Positions 1 to 8,383 of a stretch of DNA of 34,042 nt are shown piece by piece; positions within the stretch are counted from its first letter, which is position 1, and every line of letters starts with the position of its first letter. Under the pieces are notes generated by a model. It did not search any database and had not been told where the DNA came from. It saw only the letters and a list, made by a program, of their open reading frames with translations. Both the position numbers and the translations under genes were made by a program. The stretch covers positions 1-34,042 of the forward strand of contig CANQPJ010000021.1 of NCBI GenBank assembly GCA_947625755.1, read 5' to 3'. The stretch is from an uncultured Lachnospiraceae bacterium (GTDB taxonomy: Bacteria > Bacillota > Clostridia > Lachnospirales > Lachnospiraceae).

Positions 1-3
1 AGG

Positions 4-59
4 GTAAATTCCGCTTATGTAAAACTAAATTCCACTGTAGGATGGGAGAGTGGAATTTA
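4..59. repeat. TAAATTCC repeat with an 11-bp inverted repeat (left edge)
   Basis: GTAAATTCCG at 4-13 is followed 22 bp later by TAAATTCCACT at 26-36. The latter is the left arm of a perfect 11-bp inverted repeat with AGTGGAATTTA at 49-59 (12-nt loop). A related pair of motifs in the same order and orientation lies at the right edge of the window (33980-34010). Repeated short blocks of this kind occur at the ends of some insertion sequences (for example the IS21 family), but no transposase is in the window, so the identity is inference. Confidence 0.5.
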
Positions 60-99
60 AAATTTTAATTTTGGAATATTGTGCAATCTTTCAGGACAG

Positions 100-129
100 C
101 TGTCAGTTCCCGGGAAAGTGTGGTATAAT
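100..129 (+). promoter_or_regulatory. Possible sigma-A promoter of the cmpB-like/argF/sbcDC operon
   Basis: A perfect -10 TATAAT lies at 124-129. The best -35 is CTGTCA at 100-105 (4 of 6 matches, 18-bp spacer). This places a start near 136, about 60 nt upstream of the first gene. The -35 is weak, so an activator or a different start is possible. Confidence 0.45.
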
Positions 130-196
130 ATCTGGCATGGAAAATATATAGTAGTCTGTATATGTTTCTTACAAAAGATAAAAGGAGTAAACTTTT

Positions 197-1018
197 ATGT
201 TTTTTTCATGGAATGAAATCGTATTATTGTTTTTTATTTATTCTTTTCTAGGGTGGTGCGTTGAAGTAGCATTTGTGGCAATTACCTTGGGAAAGGTTTT
301 AAACAGAGGATTTTTAAACGGACCGGTCTGCCCGATATACGGCTGCGGAATGTTAGGAGTTTTAATGGCGCTGCTGCCTGTAAAACAGAATGTATTTTTG
401 CTGTTTTTAGGGGGTATGGTGATATGTTCCTGCATGGAACTGTTTGGCGGCTGGATTTTAGATAAAATATTTCACATGAGATGGTGGGACTATTCTGACA
501 GACCATTTAACCTGGGAGGATATATTTGTCTGTCGTTTAGTATTATGTGGGGATTTGCTGTAGTTTTTGCGGTAAAATTTGTACATGCTCCTATCATGAC
601 CGTGGTGGGAAAGATACCATATGTTATACAAATAATTCTTATTGTAATTTTTGGAATTGTGTTTGTTATTGATATGATTGTGACATTAAAAAATTTAATT
701 GGAATAAAGAAGAGTTTGGGACAATTAGACAAAATTGCCATGGATTTACATGGCATTGGCGACCAGTTAAAAGATGTAGTAGGAAATTCTGCCAAAGGCG
801 TGGCAGATAAGGTAGAAACGGTGGCAATGGAACAAAGCAGAAAATTGCAGACACATCGGGAAGAGCTGGAAAAGAGACGTACACAATATATGAACAGAGT
901 GTACAAAAGTGTAAAATATATACGAAATTCCAGGGTTACGTTGAATAAATCAGGAAAGAGTATTAAAATATTAGAGTATTTAAAAGATCTGAAGAAGGAA
1001 TCGAAAGAAGATTTCTGA
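197..1018 (+). CDS. Putative ABC-transporter-type membrane protein (CmpB family, PF06541-like)
   Basis: A 273-residue integral membrane protein. The first ~165 residues hold about five hydrophobic segments (roughly 7-27, 45-60, 62-80, 105-130 and 140-165), with motifs such as FLGWCVE and [10 protein letters not shown] near the N-terminus. These are typical of the family named putative ABC-transporter type IV, whose biochemical function is not established. After the last membrane segment comes a charged cytoplasmic tail of ~100 residues, rich in Lys, Glu and Arg and probably helical. The start is supported by AAAGGAG at 180-186. The gene ends 19 bp before argF, so it is probably the first gene of an argF-sbcD-sbcC transcript. 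No ATPase partner is nearby, so transport activity is not supported by context. Confidence 0.8.
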   Translation: MFFSWNEIVLLFFIYSFLGWCVEVAFVAITLGKVLNRGFLNGPVCPIYGCGMLGVLMALLPVKQNVFLLFLGGMVICSCMELFGGWILDKIFHMRWWDYSDRPFNLGGYICLSFSIMWGFAVVFAVKFVHAPIMTVVGKIPYVIQIILIVIFGIVFVIDMIVTLKNLIGIKKSLGQLDKIAMDLHGIGDQLKDVVGNSAKGVADKVETVAMEQSRKLQTHREELEKRRTQYMNRVYKSVKYIRNSRVTLNKSGKSIKILEYLKDLKKESKEDF

Positions 1019-1037
1019 TATCATACAGGAGGCACAT

Positions 1038-2033
1038 ATGGATTTGAAAGGAAAACATTTTTTAAAGCTGTTAGATTTTACGCCGGAGGAGATTCGTGCA
1101 TTGATTGATTTGGCGGCAAAATTAAAAAAGAAGAAAAAAGCAGGACAACCTACGGACGTATTAAAAGGCAAAAATATTGCTGTAATTTTTGAAAAAACCA
1201 GTACGCGGACCAGATGTTCTTTTGAAGTTGCCGCTCACGATTTGGGCATGGGAGTTACATATCTGGACCCTGCAGGTTCACAGATTGGAAAAAAGGAAAG
1301 TATTGCAGATACAGCAAGAGTATTGGGACGTATGTTTGATGGTATTGAATACCGTGGATTCGGGCAGGATTTAGTAGAAGAATTGGCACGGTATGCAAAC
1401 GTTCCTGTGTGGAACGGACTGACCAATGAATTTCATCCTACCCAGATTCTTGCAGATTTTCTTACTTTAAAAGAGAAGTTTGGAGCATTAGAAGGATTAA
1501 AGTTCGTATATATGGGGGATGCGCGTTATAATATGGGAAATTCATTGATGGTAGGATGCGCAAAAATGGGAATGCATTTTGTCGGATGCGCCCCGAAGAA
1601 ATATCAGTCAAATAGGGAATTGGTAGAACAGTGTCAGAAAATTGCGAAAGAGACGGGAGCTGTCATTGAATTTGAAGAAGACCCTGTGGCAGCAGTAAAG
1701 AATGCTGACGTAATTTACACAGATGTCTGGGTATCAATGGGAGAGCCTGACGAGGTGTGGGAAGAGCGTATTCATGACCTTCTTCCATACAGAGTAACAA
1801 TGGATTTAATAAATCAGGCAAATGATAATGTAGTATTTATGCATTGTTTGCCGGCGTTCCATGACTTAAATACAAAGATTGGAAAAGAAATCCATGACAA
1901 GTTTGGGCTGGATTGTATGGAAGTGACAGATGAAGTATTTGAATCTGACTATTCCGTAGTATTTGACGAAGCAGAAAACAGAATGCACACAATTAAGGCT
2001 GTGATGGCAGCAACGCTTGGAGCAGATTTATGA
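1038..2033 (+). CDS. argF: Ornithine carbamoyltransferase
   Basis: Transfers the carbamoyl group from carbamoyl phosphate to ornithine, giving citrulline (arginine synthesis, or the arginine deiminase route in reverse). The protein has 331 residues, the usual family length. Visible motifs: the carbamoyl-phosphate loop STRTR at residues 55-59, HPTQ in the FHPTQILAD segment, and the ornithine/catalytic motif HCLP near residue 269. A strong AGGAGG sits 6 nt before the ATG. The stop codon overlaps the sbcD start (ATGA), so the two are translationally coupled. No other arg or arc genes lie next to it, so the sequence alone does not separate a biosynthetic (ArgF) from a catabolic (ArcB) role. Confidence 0.95.
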   Translation: MDLKGKHFLKLLDFTPEEIRALIDLAAKLKKKKKAGQPTDVLKGKNIAVIFEKTSTRTRCSFEVAAHDLGMGVTYLDPAGSQIGKKESIADTARVLGRMFDGIEYRGFGQDLVEELARYANVPVWNGLTNEFHPTQILADFLTLKEKFGALEGLKFVYMGDARYNMGNSLMVGCAKMGMHFVGCAPKKYQSNRELVEQCQKIAKETGAVIEFEEDPVAAVKNADVIYTDVWVSMGEPDEVWEERIHDLLPYRVTMDLINQANDNVVFMHCLPAFHDLNTKIGKEIHDKFGLDCMEVTDEVFESDYSVVFDEAENRMHTIKAVMAATLGADL

Positions 2034-3166
2034 GATTTTTACATTTAGCAGATCTTCATCTTGGAAAGCGTGTGAATGAGTTTTCCATGATAGAAGATCA
2101 GAAATATGTTTTAAAACAGATATTAAATATTATCGCTGAACATAATATACAGTCTGTGCTGATAGCAGGGGATATATATGATAAGCCTGTGCCATCGGCA
2201 GAGGCTGTTCTTTTACTGGACGATTTTCTGACACAATTATCAGAGAGAGAAATTCAGACATTTGTCATTAGTGGAAATCATGATAGTGCAGAGCGTATCG
2301 GTTATGGTTCCGATATTATGAGCATGGCAGGAATTCATATGGCAAAACCATATGCAGGAAATGTGGAAAAGTTTACGGTACAGGATGAGATGGGGGACAT
2401 TAATATTTATATGCTGCCTTTTGTAAAACCGTCTGTCGTCAGGCATTTCCACAAAGAAGAAGAGATAAACACATATGATGATGCTGTTTCCGCAGTCATG
2501 AAATCCCAGTTCATTGATACGTCCCAACGCAATATTTTGATAGCACATCAATATGTAAGGGGTGCGCAAAGATGTGAATCGGAAAATATGTCCATTGGTG
2601 GAATGGACGAGGTGTCTGCAGAAAATTTTAAAGATTTTGACTATGTGGCGCTGGGACATCTGCATGGACCACAACACGTACATTCCCCAAATATCCGATA
2701 CGCGGGAACATTACTAAAATATTCGTTTTCTGAAATAAACCATCATAAGAGCGCTTTAATTATAGATATAGAAGAAAAGGGTAATATTCATTTTAAAAAG
2801 ATAAATATCAGACCGTTACATGATATGAGGGAGATAAAGGGTACATATGATGAGTTGACTTCGAAGTCGTTTTATGAAGGAATGGCAACGGATGACTATT
2901 TTCATGTAACATTGACAGATGAGGAAGATAAGATGAATGCACTGGCATTATTGCGCACGATTTATCCTAATATTATGAAGTTAGATTATGATAACCAGAG
3001 AACGAGAAACAATCAGGATGTGCAGCTGGCAGATGATAATATTAATCAAAAATCTCCGATGAATTTGTTCGAGGAGTTTTATGAAGTGCAAAATAATGCT
3101 CCAATGAGCGATACACAGAAAGAATATGTAAAAGATTTGATGGAAAAAATATGGGAGGTGGATTAA
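2030..3166 (+). CDS. sbcD: Exonuclease subunit SbcD (Mre11-like nuclease)
   Basis: The nuclease subunit of the SbcCD complex, which cleaves DNA hairpins and processes double-strand ends. The 378-residue sequence begins with the calcineurin-like phosphoesterase signature: DLHLGK near residues 8-13, GDIYDKP near 48-54, GNHDS near 82-86, and a later GHLHGPQ; these carry the metal-binding Asp, Asn and His residues. The C-terminal ~110 residues match the capping region of bacterial SbcD. The start overlaps the argF stop, and sbcC begins on the base after the stop, as expected for two subunits made in fixed ratio. Confidence 0.95.
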   Translation: MRFLHLADLHLGKRVNEFSMIEDQKYVLKQILNIIAEHNIQSVLIAGDIYDKPVPSAEAVLLLDDFLTQLSEREIQTFVISGNHDSAERIGYGSDIMSMAGIHMAKPYAGNVEKFTVQDEMGDINIYMLPFVKPSVVRHFHKEEEINTYDDAVSAVMKSQFIDTSQRNILIAHQYVRGAQRCESENMSIGGMDEVSAENFKDFDYVALGHLHGPQHVHSPNIRYAGTLLKYSFSEINHHKSALIIDIEEKGNIHFKKINIRPLHDMREIKGTYDELTSKSFYEGMATDDYFHVTLTDEEDKMNALALLRTIYPNIMKLDYDNQRTRNNQDVQLADDNINQKSPMNLFEEFYEVQNNAPMSDTQKEYVKDLMEKIWEVD

Positions 3167-5719
3167 GTGAGACCTACCAGATTGGTGATGTCAGCATTTG
3201 GACCTTATGCCGGTGTGGCAGATATTGATTTTGACAGGTTAGGAGAGAAGGGGCTTTATCTGATTACCGGTGATACCGGCGCAGGAAAGACATCTATTTT
3301 TGATGCCATTGTTTTTGCATTATATGGCGAAGCAAGTGGAAGCAATCGGGATAAAAATATGTTTCGCAGCAAATATGCGCAACCGGAAACACCAACTTTC
3401 GTAGAGTTGGAATTTGAAAACCGTGGGAAAAAATATAAGGTAAAACGAAATCCTGAATATATGCGTCCTGCCAAAAGAGGAGGCGGAGAGACCAAAGAAA
3501 ATGCGGATGCTGTGCTTACATTTTATGATGAAAAAACACCTGTTACAAAAATGAAAGAAGTAACGCTGGCAGTCAGTGAAATTATTGGGCTGGATAAAAA
3601 TCAGTTCACCCGGATTGTCATGATAGCACAAGGGGATTTTCTCAAATTATTGTTGGCAAAAACAGAGGAGCGAAGGGAAATTTTCAGAAAAATCTTCAAC
3701 ACCATGCCTTATAAAAATCTTCAGGACAGATTAAAAGAAGAATTGAAAAAACTTCATGACCGGTATGACGATAAAAATAAAAGTATTGCTCAATATATTA
3801 ATGGAGTAAGGTGTGATGAAGAAAGCTCGTTTGCAGCTTTGTGGGAGGAGGTTACAGCCAATAAGTCTGATGCCGGAATTGAGGAAGCTCTTCATATTCT
3901 TTCTGATATGATTCAATGGGATAAGGAAGTGATTTTAAAGAACAGAAAAGAAACAAAAGAACTTGATAAGGAAATATCTGTAATTGATGAAAAAATCGGA
4001 AAAGCAGATACGATTATCCGGATGATAAAGCAAAAAGAAGAAGCAAAGAAATCACTTATTCAAAATGAAGAGGAGCTGGTTTATCTGGAAAAAAATTTCA
4101 AACAACAAGAACAAATGGAGCCGGAAAGAAATGAGCTTTTATTTGAGGTGCAAAAACTGACAGAAAGTCTGAATCAATATGATAAACTGGAGAATTATGC
4201 AGCAGAGTTGGAAATGAAACAGAATCAGTTGGAAAATATAACATTGCAAAGGATAGTTTCATTAAAAAATGATATTGACCGATGGGAACAGGAAGAAAAA
4301 AATTTAAAAAATCTGCAGCAAAAATATCAAGAGAGAAAGCAGGAGCTGCTTGAACAAAAACGAAAGCATATTCATATGGAGCAAATGTTTATGGACGAGC
4401 AGGCAGGAATTATGGCAGAACAACTAGAAGAGGGTATTCCTTGTCCTGTGTGCGGTTCCATTACCCATCCTCATCCGGCAAAGCTGAAGGAAATGGCGCC
4501 ATCAAAAGAACAGATAGAACAGGTGAAAAAAGAAGTTGAGCAATGTGAAAAAGAGACGGAAAAACTCAGCATGATGGCATATGAGCAAAACACCAAGGTG
4601 CAGGTGGCAGAAAAAGAAGCGGCATTGCATGTGAAAAAAGTATTTGGAGATATAACGATACAAAAAGCGCAGGAAGAAATAAATCTTATTTTAGAACAAA
4701 ATCCGGTTAAAAAGGATACCCCAAAGATTGATATAGACTGTGAAGAGAAAAATTATGATGATGCTATTGAAAAATATAAAATGGACATTAAATCTTTAGA
4801 GAGCAGATTAGAAGAACTCAAAAGTAAATTACAGTTTTCCGGAAAGAAACAGGCGAAGGCGCATATTGAACAGTTAAAGAAAGAGTATCAGACGCTGGAA
4901 GACAGCTTTGAGCGTGCAAAAAAACAATATGAAGATTGTAAGAAAAAGATAGATACTGCAAATAATACGATTAAGACAATAGATAAGCAGTTAAAAAATG
5001 CGAAGCCTGATCCGCTGGATAAACTAAAGGAAGAAAAGGAACATCTGACTGCCAAAAGACAGGTATGTCTGGATAAGACAAGTCAGGCAAATTCCAGAAT
5101 GAGTGTAAATGAAAAATCGGAAAGTGAAATTCGCAGGCAGTATAAATTGCTCAAAGAGGTGGAAGAGCATTGGAGCATGGTTAAGAACTTATCTGATACC
5201 GCAAATGGAAACCTTCCGGGTAAAGAAAGAATATTATTAGAAACTTACGTTCAGATGCACTATTTTGATGCAATTATCAGAAGAGCCAATATTAGATTTA
5301 TGTCTATGTCATCCGGACAATATGAATTAAAAAGAGCCGAGAGTACTGATAATTTAAAAGGACAAAGCGGATTGGATTTAAACGTTATAGACCATTATAA
5401 TGGAAGCGAGCGCAGTGTTAAGACATTATCCGGAGGAGAGGCTTTTAAGGCATCTCTGGCACTGGCACTGGGACTGTCAGATGAAATTCAGGCGGACGCC
5501 GGTGGAATCAAAATAGATGCATTATTCGTTGACGAAGGATTTGGCTCTTTGGATGAGGAATCGTTAAATCAGGCAATGAATACACTTTTAGAAGCAACAG
5601 AAGGTCAGAAGCTGATTGGGATTATTTCTCATGTGGGGGAATTAAAAGAAAGAATTGACAGGAAAATTGTGGTAACAAAGGATAGAATTAACGGAAGTAG
5701 TATAGCTATGGAAATATAG
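3167..5719 (+). CDS. sbcC: Exonuclease subunit SbcC (Rad50-like ATPase)
   Basis: The SMC-like ATPase partner of SbcD. The N-terminus holds the Walker A motif GDTGAGKTS (about residues 34-42). Two long Lys/Glu-rich coiled-coil arms flank a zinc hook CPVC at residues 426-429. The C-terminal lobe has the ABC signature TLSGGEAF and the Walker B segment LFVDEGFGSLD. At 850 residues it is shorter than E. coli SbcC (about 1,050), mostly because of shorter coiled coils. The start codon is GTG, directly after the sbcD stop, with GGGAGGTGG inside the end of sbcD as ribosome binding site. No clear terminator was seen before spoVT. Confidence 0.95.
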   Translation: MRPTRLVMSAFGPYAGVADIDFDRLGEKGLYLITGDTGAGKTSIFDAIVFALYGEASGSNRDKNMFRSKYAQPETPTFVELEFENRGKKYKVKRNPEYMRPAKRGGGETKENADAVLTFYDEKTPVTKMKEVTLAVSEIIGLDKNQFTRIVMIAQGDFLKLLLAKTEERREIFRKIFNTMPYKNLQDRLKEELKKLHDRYDDKNKSIAQYINGVRCDEESSFAALWEEVTANKSDAGIEEALHILSDMIQWDKEVILKNRKETKELDKEISVIDEKIGKADTIIRMIKQKEEAKKSLIQNEEELVYLEKNFKQQEQMEPERNELLFEVQKLTESLNQYDKLENYAAELEMKQNQLENITLQRIVSLKNDIDRWEQEEKNLKNLQQKYQERKQELLEQKRKHIHMEQMFMDEQAGIMAEQLEEGIPCPVCGSITHPHPAKLKEMAPSKEQIEQVKKEVEQCEKETEKLSMMAYEQNTKVQVAEKEAALHVKKVFGDITIQKAQEEINLILEQNPVKKDTPKIDIDCEEKNYDDAIEKYKMDIKSLESRLEELKSKLQFSGKKQAKAHIEQLKKEYQTLEDSFERAKKQYEDCKKKIDTANNTIKTIDKQLKNAKPDPLDKLKEEKEHLTAKRQVCLDKTSQANSRMSVNEKSESEIRRQYKLLKEVEEHWSMVKNLSDTANGNLPGKERILLETYVQMHYFDAIIRRANIRFMSMSSGQYELKRAESTDNLKGQSGLDLNVIDHYNGSERSVKTLSGGEAFKASLALALGLSDEIQADAGGIKIDALFVDEGFGSLDEESLNQAMNTLLEATEGQKLIGIISHVGELKERIDRKIVVTKDRINGSSIAMEI

Positions 5720-5728
5720 AAAAAATAT

Positions 5729-5757
5729 GAATAATAATCTTCCCTTTACGAATACTA
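5729..5757 (+). promoter_or_regulatory. Sigma-G-like promoter of spoVT
   Basis: GAATA at 5729-5733 fits the sigma-G -35 pattern GHATR. AATACTA at 5751-5757 matches the -10 CATACTA at all but the first base. The spacer is 17 bp. In B. subtilis spoVT is transcribed by sigma-G in the forespore, so motif, position and gene agree. Expression is inferred, not shown. Confidence 0.6.
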
Positions 5758-5796
5758 GAACTGTATCACCTACAAGATGTAAATGGAGGAAACAAA

Positions 5797-6345
5797 ATGA
5801 AAGCAACGGGAATTGTAAGAAGAATAGACGATTTGGGAAGAGTTGTTGTTCCCAAGGAAATAAGGAGAACACTGCGTATAAGAGAAGGCGACCCGATGGA
5901 GATATTTACAAACAGGGATGGCGAAATCATACTTAAAAAATATTCTCCTATAGGTGAAATTGACAGTTTTGCAAAGCAGTATGCAGACAGTCTTGCACAA
6001 GTATCCGGCTATAAAATTCTGATTAGTGACAGAGATCAGATTATAGCGGTTGCCGGTGGGGCTAAAAAAGATTTTTTAGGCAAAAATATCAGTTCCCAAT
6101 TGGAAAAACTTATTAATGAAAGAGACAATCTGACAACAGAAGGCGGAATAGAAAAAGGTATTCCAATTGTGGAGGGTGAGAGCGCCCCTCAGGCAGGACA
6201 AGTAATATATCCTATTATATGTGAAGGTGACATCATAGGCAGTGTGATTATAATGGCAAAAGATGAAAGTCAGGATGTAAGTATTACAGAACAAAAACTG
6301 GCAGGAGTTGCAGCCGCATTTTTAGGACGGCAGATGGAGGCATAA
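5797..6345 (+). CDS. spoVT: Stage V sporulation protein T, AbrB-type transcription regulator
   Basis: A forespore DNA-binding regulator that tunes sigma-G genes and affects spore coat and germination in bacilli and clostridia. The 182 residues contain an N-terminal SpoVT/AbrB swapped-hairpin domain (residues 1-50, with GIVRRIDDLGRVVVPKEIRR) and a C-terminal GAF-like domain (about 55-180), the normal SpoVT architecture and length. It starts with ATG behind TGGAGG. In B. subtilis spoVT lies upstream of the yabM-yabQ genes, and the order here is similar. A sigma-G-like promoter precedes it. Confidence 0.95.
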   Translation: MKATGIVRRIDDLGRVVVPKEIRRTLRIREGDPMEIFTNRDGEIILKKYSPIGEIDSFAKQYADSLAQVSGYKILISDRDQIIAVAGGAKKDFLGKNISSQLEKLINERDNLTTEGGIEKGIPIVEGESAPQAGQVIYPIICEGDIIGSVIIMAKDESQDVSITEQKLAGVAAAFLGRQMEA

Positions 6346-6414
6346 TAACGGTACCGGGATAGTTTAAAATATGTATAAATATGCCTAAAATACCTTTAAA
6401 TACCACGGTTTTCC

Positions 6415-6443
6415 TTGACAAAACGCACAAAATGGAGTATATA
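6415..6443 (+). promoter_or_regulatory. Sigma-A promoter of the HU gene
   Basis: A consensus -35 TTGACA (6415-6420), a 17-bp spacer and -10 TATATA (6438-6443). The predicted start near 6450 gives a leader of about 48 nt with AAGGAGG at 6484-6490. This fits the high constitutive expression expected of HU. Confidence 0.75.
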
Positions 6444-6497
6444 AGTTATAGATACGTAAAGAAAAGGTATCGTATAAATTTTCAAGGAGGAATTACG

Positions 6498-6770
6498 ATG
6501 AACAAGACAGAGTTTGTAGAAGCTATTGCCAATGAAGCCGGCTTAACAAAGTCAGACGCAGCAAAAGCAGTTAAGGCATTCACAGATGTAGTAGTAAAAG
6601 CAATGAAGGATGGAGATAAAGTACAGTTAGTTGGATTTGGTACTTTTGAAGCAACAAAGAGACCTGCACGTCAGGGAATCAATCCTGCAACAAAGGAAAA
6701 AATCACAATTGCAGCAGCTAACGTCCCTAAATTCAAAGCCGGAGCAGCTTTAAAGAAAGAACTTAACTAA
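6498..6770 (+). CDS. hup: DNA-binding protein HU
   Basis: A 90-residue histone-like protein that binds and bends DNA as a dimer and compacts the nucleoid. It begins MNKTEFVEAIA and contains the HU core FGTFEATKRPARQGINPATKE near residues 47-67, including the DNA-intercalating arm. The longer open frame from 6381 is not used: only the ATG at 6498 has a ribosome binding site (AAGGAGG, 7 nt away), and it gives the canonical HU length. The gene has its own promoter and terminator, so it can be a monocistronic unit inside the sporulation cluster. Confidence 0.95.
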   Translation: MNKTEFVEAIANEAGLTKSDAAKAVKAFTDVVVKAMKDGDKVQLVGFGTFEATKRPARQGINPATKEKITIAAANVPKFKAGAALKKELN

Positions 6771-6788
6771 TTTGAAGTTGAAATAGTC

Positions 6789-6825
6789 AGGACTGTTACT
6801 TTGGTAACAGTCCTTTCTCATTTTA
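6789..6825 (+). terminator. Intrinsic terminator after HU
   Basis: A perfect 11-bp stem AGGACTGTTAC / GTAACAGTCCT (6789-6799 with 6804-6814) with a 4-nt loop, followed by a moderately T-rich tail TTCTCATTTT. The tail is not a pure T-run, so some readthrough into rqcP is likely. Confidence 0.8.
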
Positions 6826-6852
6826 AATGAACCGGTTAAGGAGGAAGATGGC

Positions 6853-7092
6853 ATGCGCATTGATAAGTTTTTAAAAGTTTCAAGAATTATCAAGAGAAGG
6901 ACAGTAGCGAATGAGGCGTGTGATGCAGGCAGGGTTCTGGTAAACGGTCAGCCGGTAAAAGCCTCCCGGAATATTAAAGTAGGGGATAGGATAGAGATAC
7001 AGTTCGGGCAGCGAACGGTCAGGATAGAAGTCTTAAACGTAAAAGAAACGGTGAAAAAAGAAGAAGCGGCAGACATGTACAAAGAAATATAG
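6853..7092 (+). CDS. rqcP: S4-domain RNA-binding protein RqcP (YabO)
   Basis: A 79-residue protein made up almost wholly of one S4 RNA-binding domain (residues 1-60, with RIDKFLKVSRIIKRR and AGRVLVNGQPVK). In B. subtilis the equivalent (YabO, renamed RqcP) works with RqcH on stalled 50S subunits, helping to add C-terminal alanine tails during ribosome quality control. Identity rests on size, fold and position immediately before yabP, yabQ and divIC, as in bacilli. The family name Hsp15-like is also used. AAGGAGGA precedes the ATG. No promoter of its own is evident. Confidence 0.88.
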   Translation: MRIDKFLKVSRIIKRRTVANEACDAGRVLVNGQPVKASRNIKVGDRIEIQFGQRTVRIEVLNVKETVKKEEAADMYKEI

Positions 7093-7158
7093 CAAATATG
7101 GAATAAAATATTAAATATAAAAATATATTATTTTATATTAAATTATTTTGAGGAACAT

Positions 7159-7443
7159 ATGGAGCAGAATAATATTGCAAAAACACATAAACTGTCACTG
7201 GACAACCGGAAACAAATGAATCTCACCGGAATAAAAGATGTTGTTGCATTTGATTTAAATCAGGTATTGCTGGAGTCTGCGCTCGGAATGATACATATTA
7301 AAGGGAATGACTTAAAGGTTACCAAACTGAGCATAGAAAAGGGTGAAGTGAATATAGGTGGAAACATAGACAGCATTGTTTACTCTGATGTGAAAGCATA
7401 TGGAGAAAAGGGAAAATCTTTCATTAAAAGGATGTTCAGGTAA
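7159..7443 (+). CDS. yabP: Sporulation protein YabP
   Basis: A 94-residue protein of the YabP/YqfC family, needed for spore formation in B. subtilis, where it is made in the mother cell under sigma-E. It contains the family pattern of a beta-rich domain (HKLSLDNRKQMNLTGIKDV, then ALGMIHIKGNDLKV) with no signal peptide. The ATG follows TGAGGAAC. Its stop overlaps the yabQ start by one base (TAATG), so translation is coupled. The 66 bp upstream are extremely AT-rich with a 9-bp inverted repeat (7114-7122 / 7131-7139); no convincing sigma-E promoter was seen. Confidence 0.9.
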   Translation: MEQNNIAKTHKLSLDNRKQMNLTGIKDVVAFDLNQVLLESALGMIHIKGNDLKVTKLSIEKGEVNIGGNIDSIVYSDVKAYGEKGKSFIKRMFR

Positions 7444-7886
7444 TGAGTCTGCAAATCAGTGAAGAGGCAATGCTCATTGTCATGAGTGTTTATGGTGGTT
7501 TGGTGCTGGTTTTATGCTATGACGTCATTCGGGTATTCAGAAGAATATTTTCGGTAGGATGGGTGCGTATTATTATCGAAGATATTATTTTTTGGACAGT
7601 GGCGGCAATATTTATGTTTAACATATATTTAAAGTATAATTACGGTCGCCCGAGATTCTTCTCCATTATCCTGACGATTGGAACAATGTTTGCCTATGAA
7701 TGGTTGATAGGAAGAAAAATAATTGATATTGTGGCTTTAAAGATAAAAAAAATTGCCATAAAGATATTAAAGCCATTGAAAAAAATATTGAAACGGATTA
7801 AACTAAAGACAGGTGTAAGTAATAATTTAAAAAAAGGAATAAGGAAATGGCGGCTCAAAAAAGAAAAACAGCAACCAGACGATTAA
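7443..7886 (+). CDS. yabQ: Spore cortex biosynthesis protein YabQ
   Basis: A 147-residue membrane protein with about three transmembrane helices (roughly residues 10-30, 44-62 and 70-88) and a very basic C-terminal tail rich in Lys and Arg. YabQ is required for cortex formation and sits in the membranes around the forespore in B. subtilis. The gene shares one base with yabP, and its 3' end overlaps the next gene by 40 bp in another frame. The overlap with the division gene is larger than usual but both proteins keep their family sequence. Confidence 0.88.
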   Translation: MSLQISEEAMLIVMSVYGGLVLVLCYDVIRVFRRIFSVGWVRIIIEDIIFWTVAAIFMFNIYLKYNYGRPRFFSIILTIGTMFAYEWLIGRKIIDIVALKIKKIAIKILKPLKKILKRIKLKTGVSNNLKKGIRKWRLKKEKQQPDD

Positions 7887-8179
7887 GTACCGTACGCAGA
7901 AGGCGTATACACAGCAAACGGATGATTATTACAATTTCTTTTGTGGTTATGGCGTTTTGTATCGTGATGGGCGCGCAGATGTTAAAAAAATATAATACAC
8001 TGAAAGAATTACAGAGTCAGGAAAAAAAGCTGCAGACACAGTATAAAAATGAACTTCAATTATCAGAAGAATTAAAAGAGCAGGAAGAGTATGTAAAGAC
8101 AGATGATTATGTTGAGGAAATGGCTAGAAATCTAGGTCTTCTTTATCCAAACGAAGTTATATTTAAACCGGAGGAATAA
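7847..8179 (+). CDS. divIC: Septum formation initiator DivIC/FtsB-like
   Basis: A 110-residue bitopic division protein: a short basic cytoplasmic segment (residues 1-25), one transmembrane helix (about 26-43), then an extracytoplasmic coiled coil with LKELQSQEKKLQTQY, ending in the DDYVEEMARNLGLLYPNE segment typical of this family. DivIC forms a complex with FtsL and DivIB/FtsQ that activates septal wall synthesis. Position after yabQ matches B. subtilis. The start lies inside yabQ behind AAAGGAATAAGG; a later ATG (7922) would remove the basic N-terminal tail and is less likely. Confidence 0.88.
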   Translation: MAAQKRKTATRRLSTVRRRRIHSKRMIITISFVVMAFCIVMGAQMLKKYNTLKELQSQEKKLQTQYKNELQLSEELKEQEEYVKTDDYVEEMARNLGLLYPNEVIFKPEE

Positions 8180-8200
8180 TCTATACCGGCAGCAAATAGA

Positions 8201-8256
8201 AAAAGCGGTTGTACAAATATCTGAAATTTCAGAAATTTGTACAACCGCTTTTTGCT
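8201..8256 (+). terminator. Strong intrinsic terminator after divIC
   Basis: An 18-bp perfect stem (8201-8218 with 8235-8252) starting AAAAGCGGTTG, whose loop contains a second exact palindrome CTGAAATTTCAG (8221-8232). The right arm ends in a T-run. Because the left arm begins with A residues, it could also terminate transcription from the other direction. Confidence 0.88.
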
Positions 8257-8350
8257 ATTATATACCATCAGGCGACAGCCGGATTATGAAGTTTATCCAG
8301 ACAATTATCAGGCAGTTCATCAGAACATCGAAAAAACGTTACAATCTTCA

Positions 8351-8357
8351 TGTCGAA
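8351..8357 (+). promoter_or_regulatory. 0A box (Spo0A binding site) upstream of spoIIE
   Basis: TGTCGAA matches the Spo0A consensus TGNCGAA exactly and begins 33 bp before the -35 hexamer. A weaker copy CATCGAA is at 8326-8332, and TTTGACA at 8383-8389, overlapping the -35, reads as TGTCAAA on the other strand (one mismatch). This arrangement resembles Spo0A~P-activated promoters of B. subtilis. Confidence 0.7.
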
Positions 8358-8383
8358 ATGTTTAATCATTCTTATACGTTATT

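Noticed and set aside
7093-7158. Sigma-E promoter or terminator before yabP
   Set aside because: The AT-only inverted repeat has no GC pairs and no T-tail specific to it, and no sequence close to the sigma-E -10 was found.
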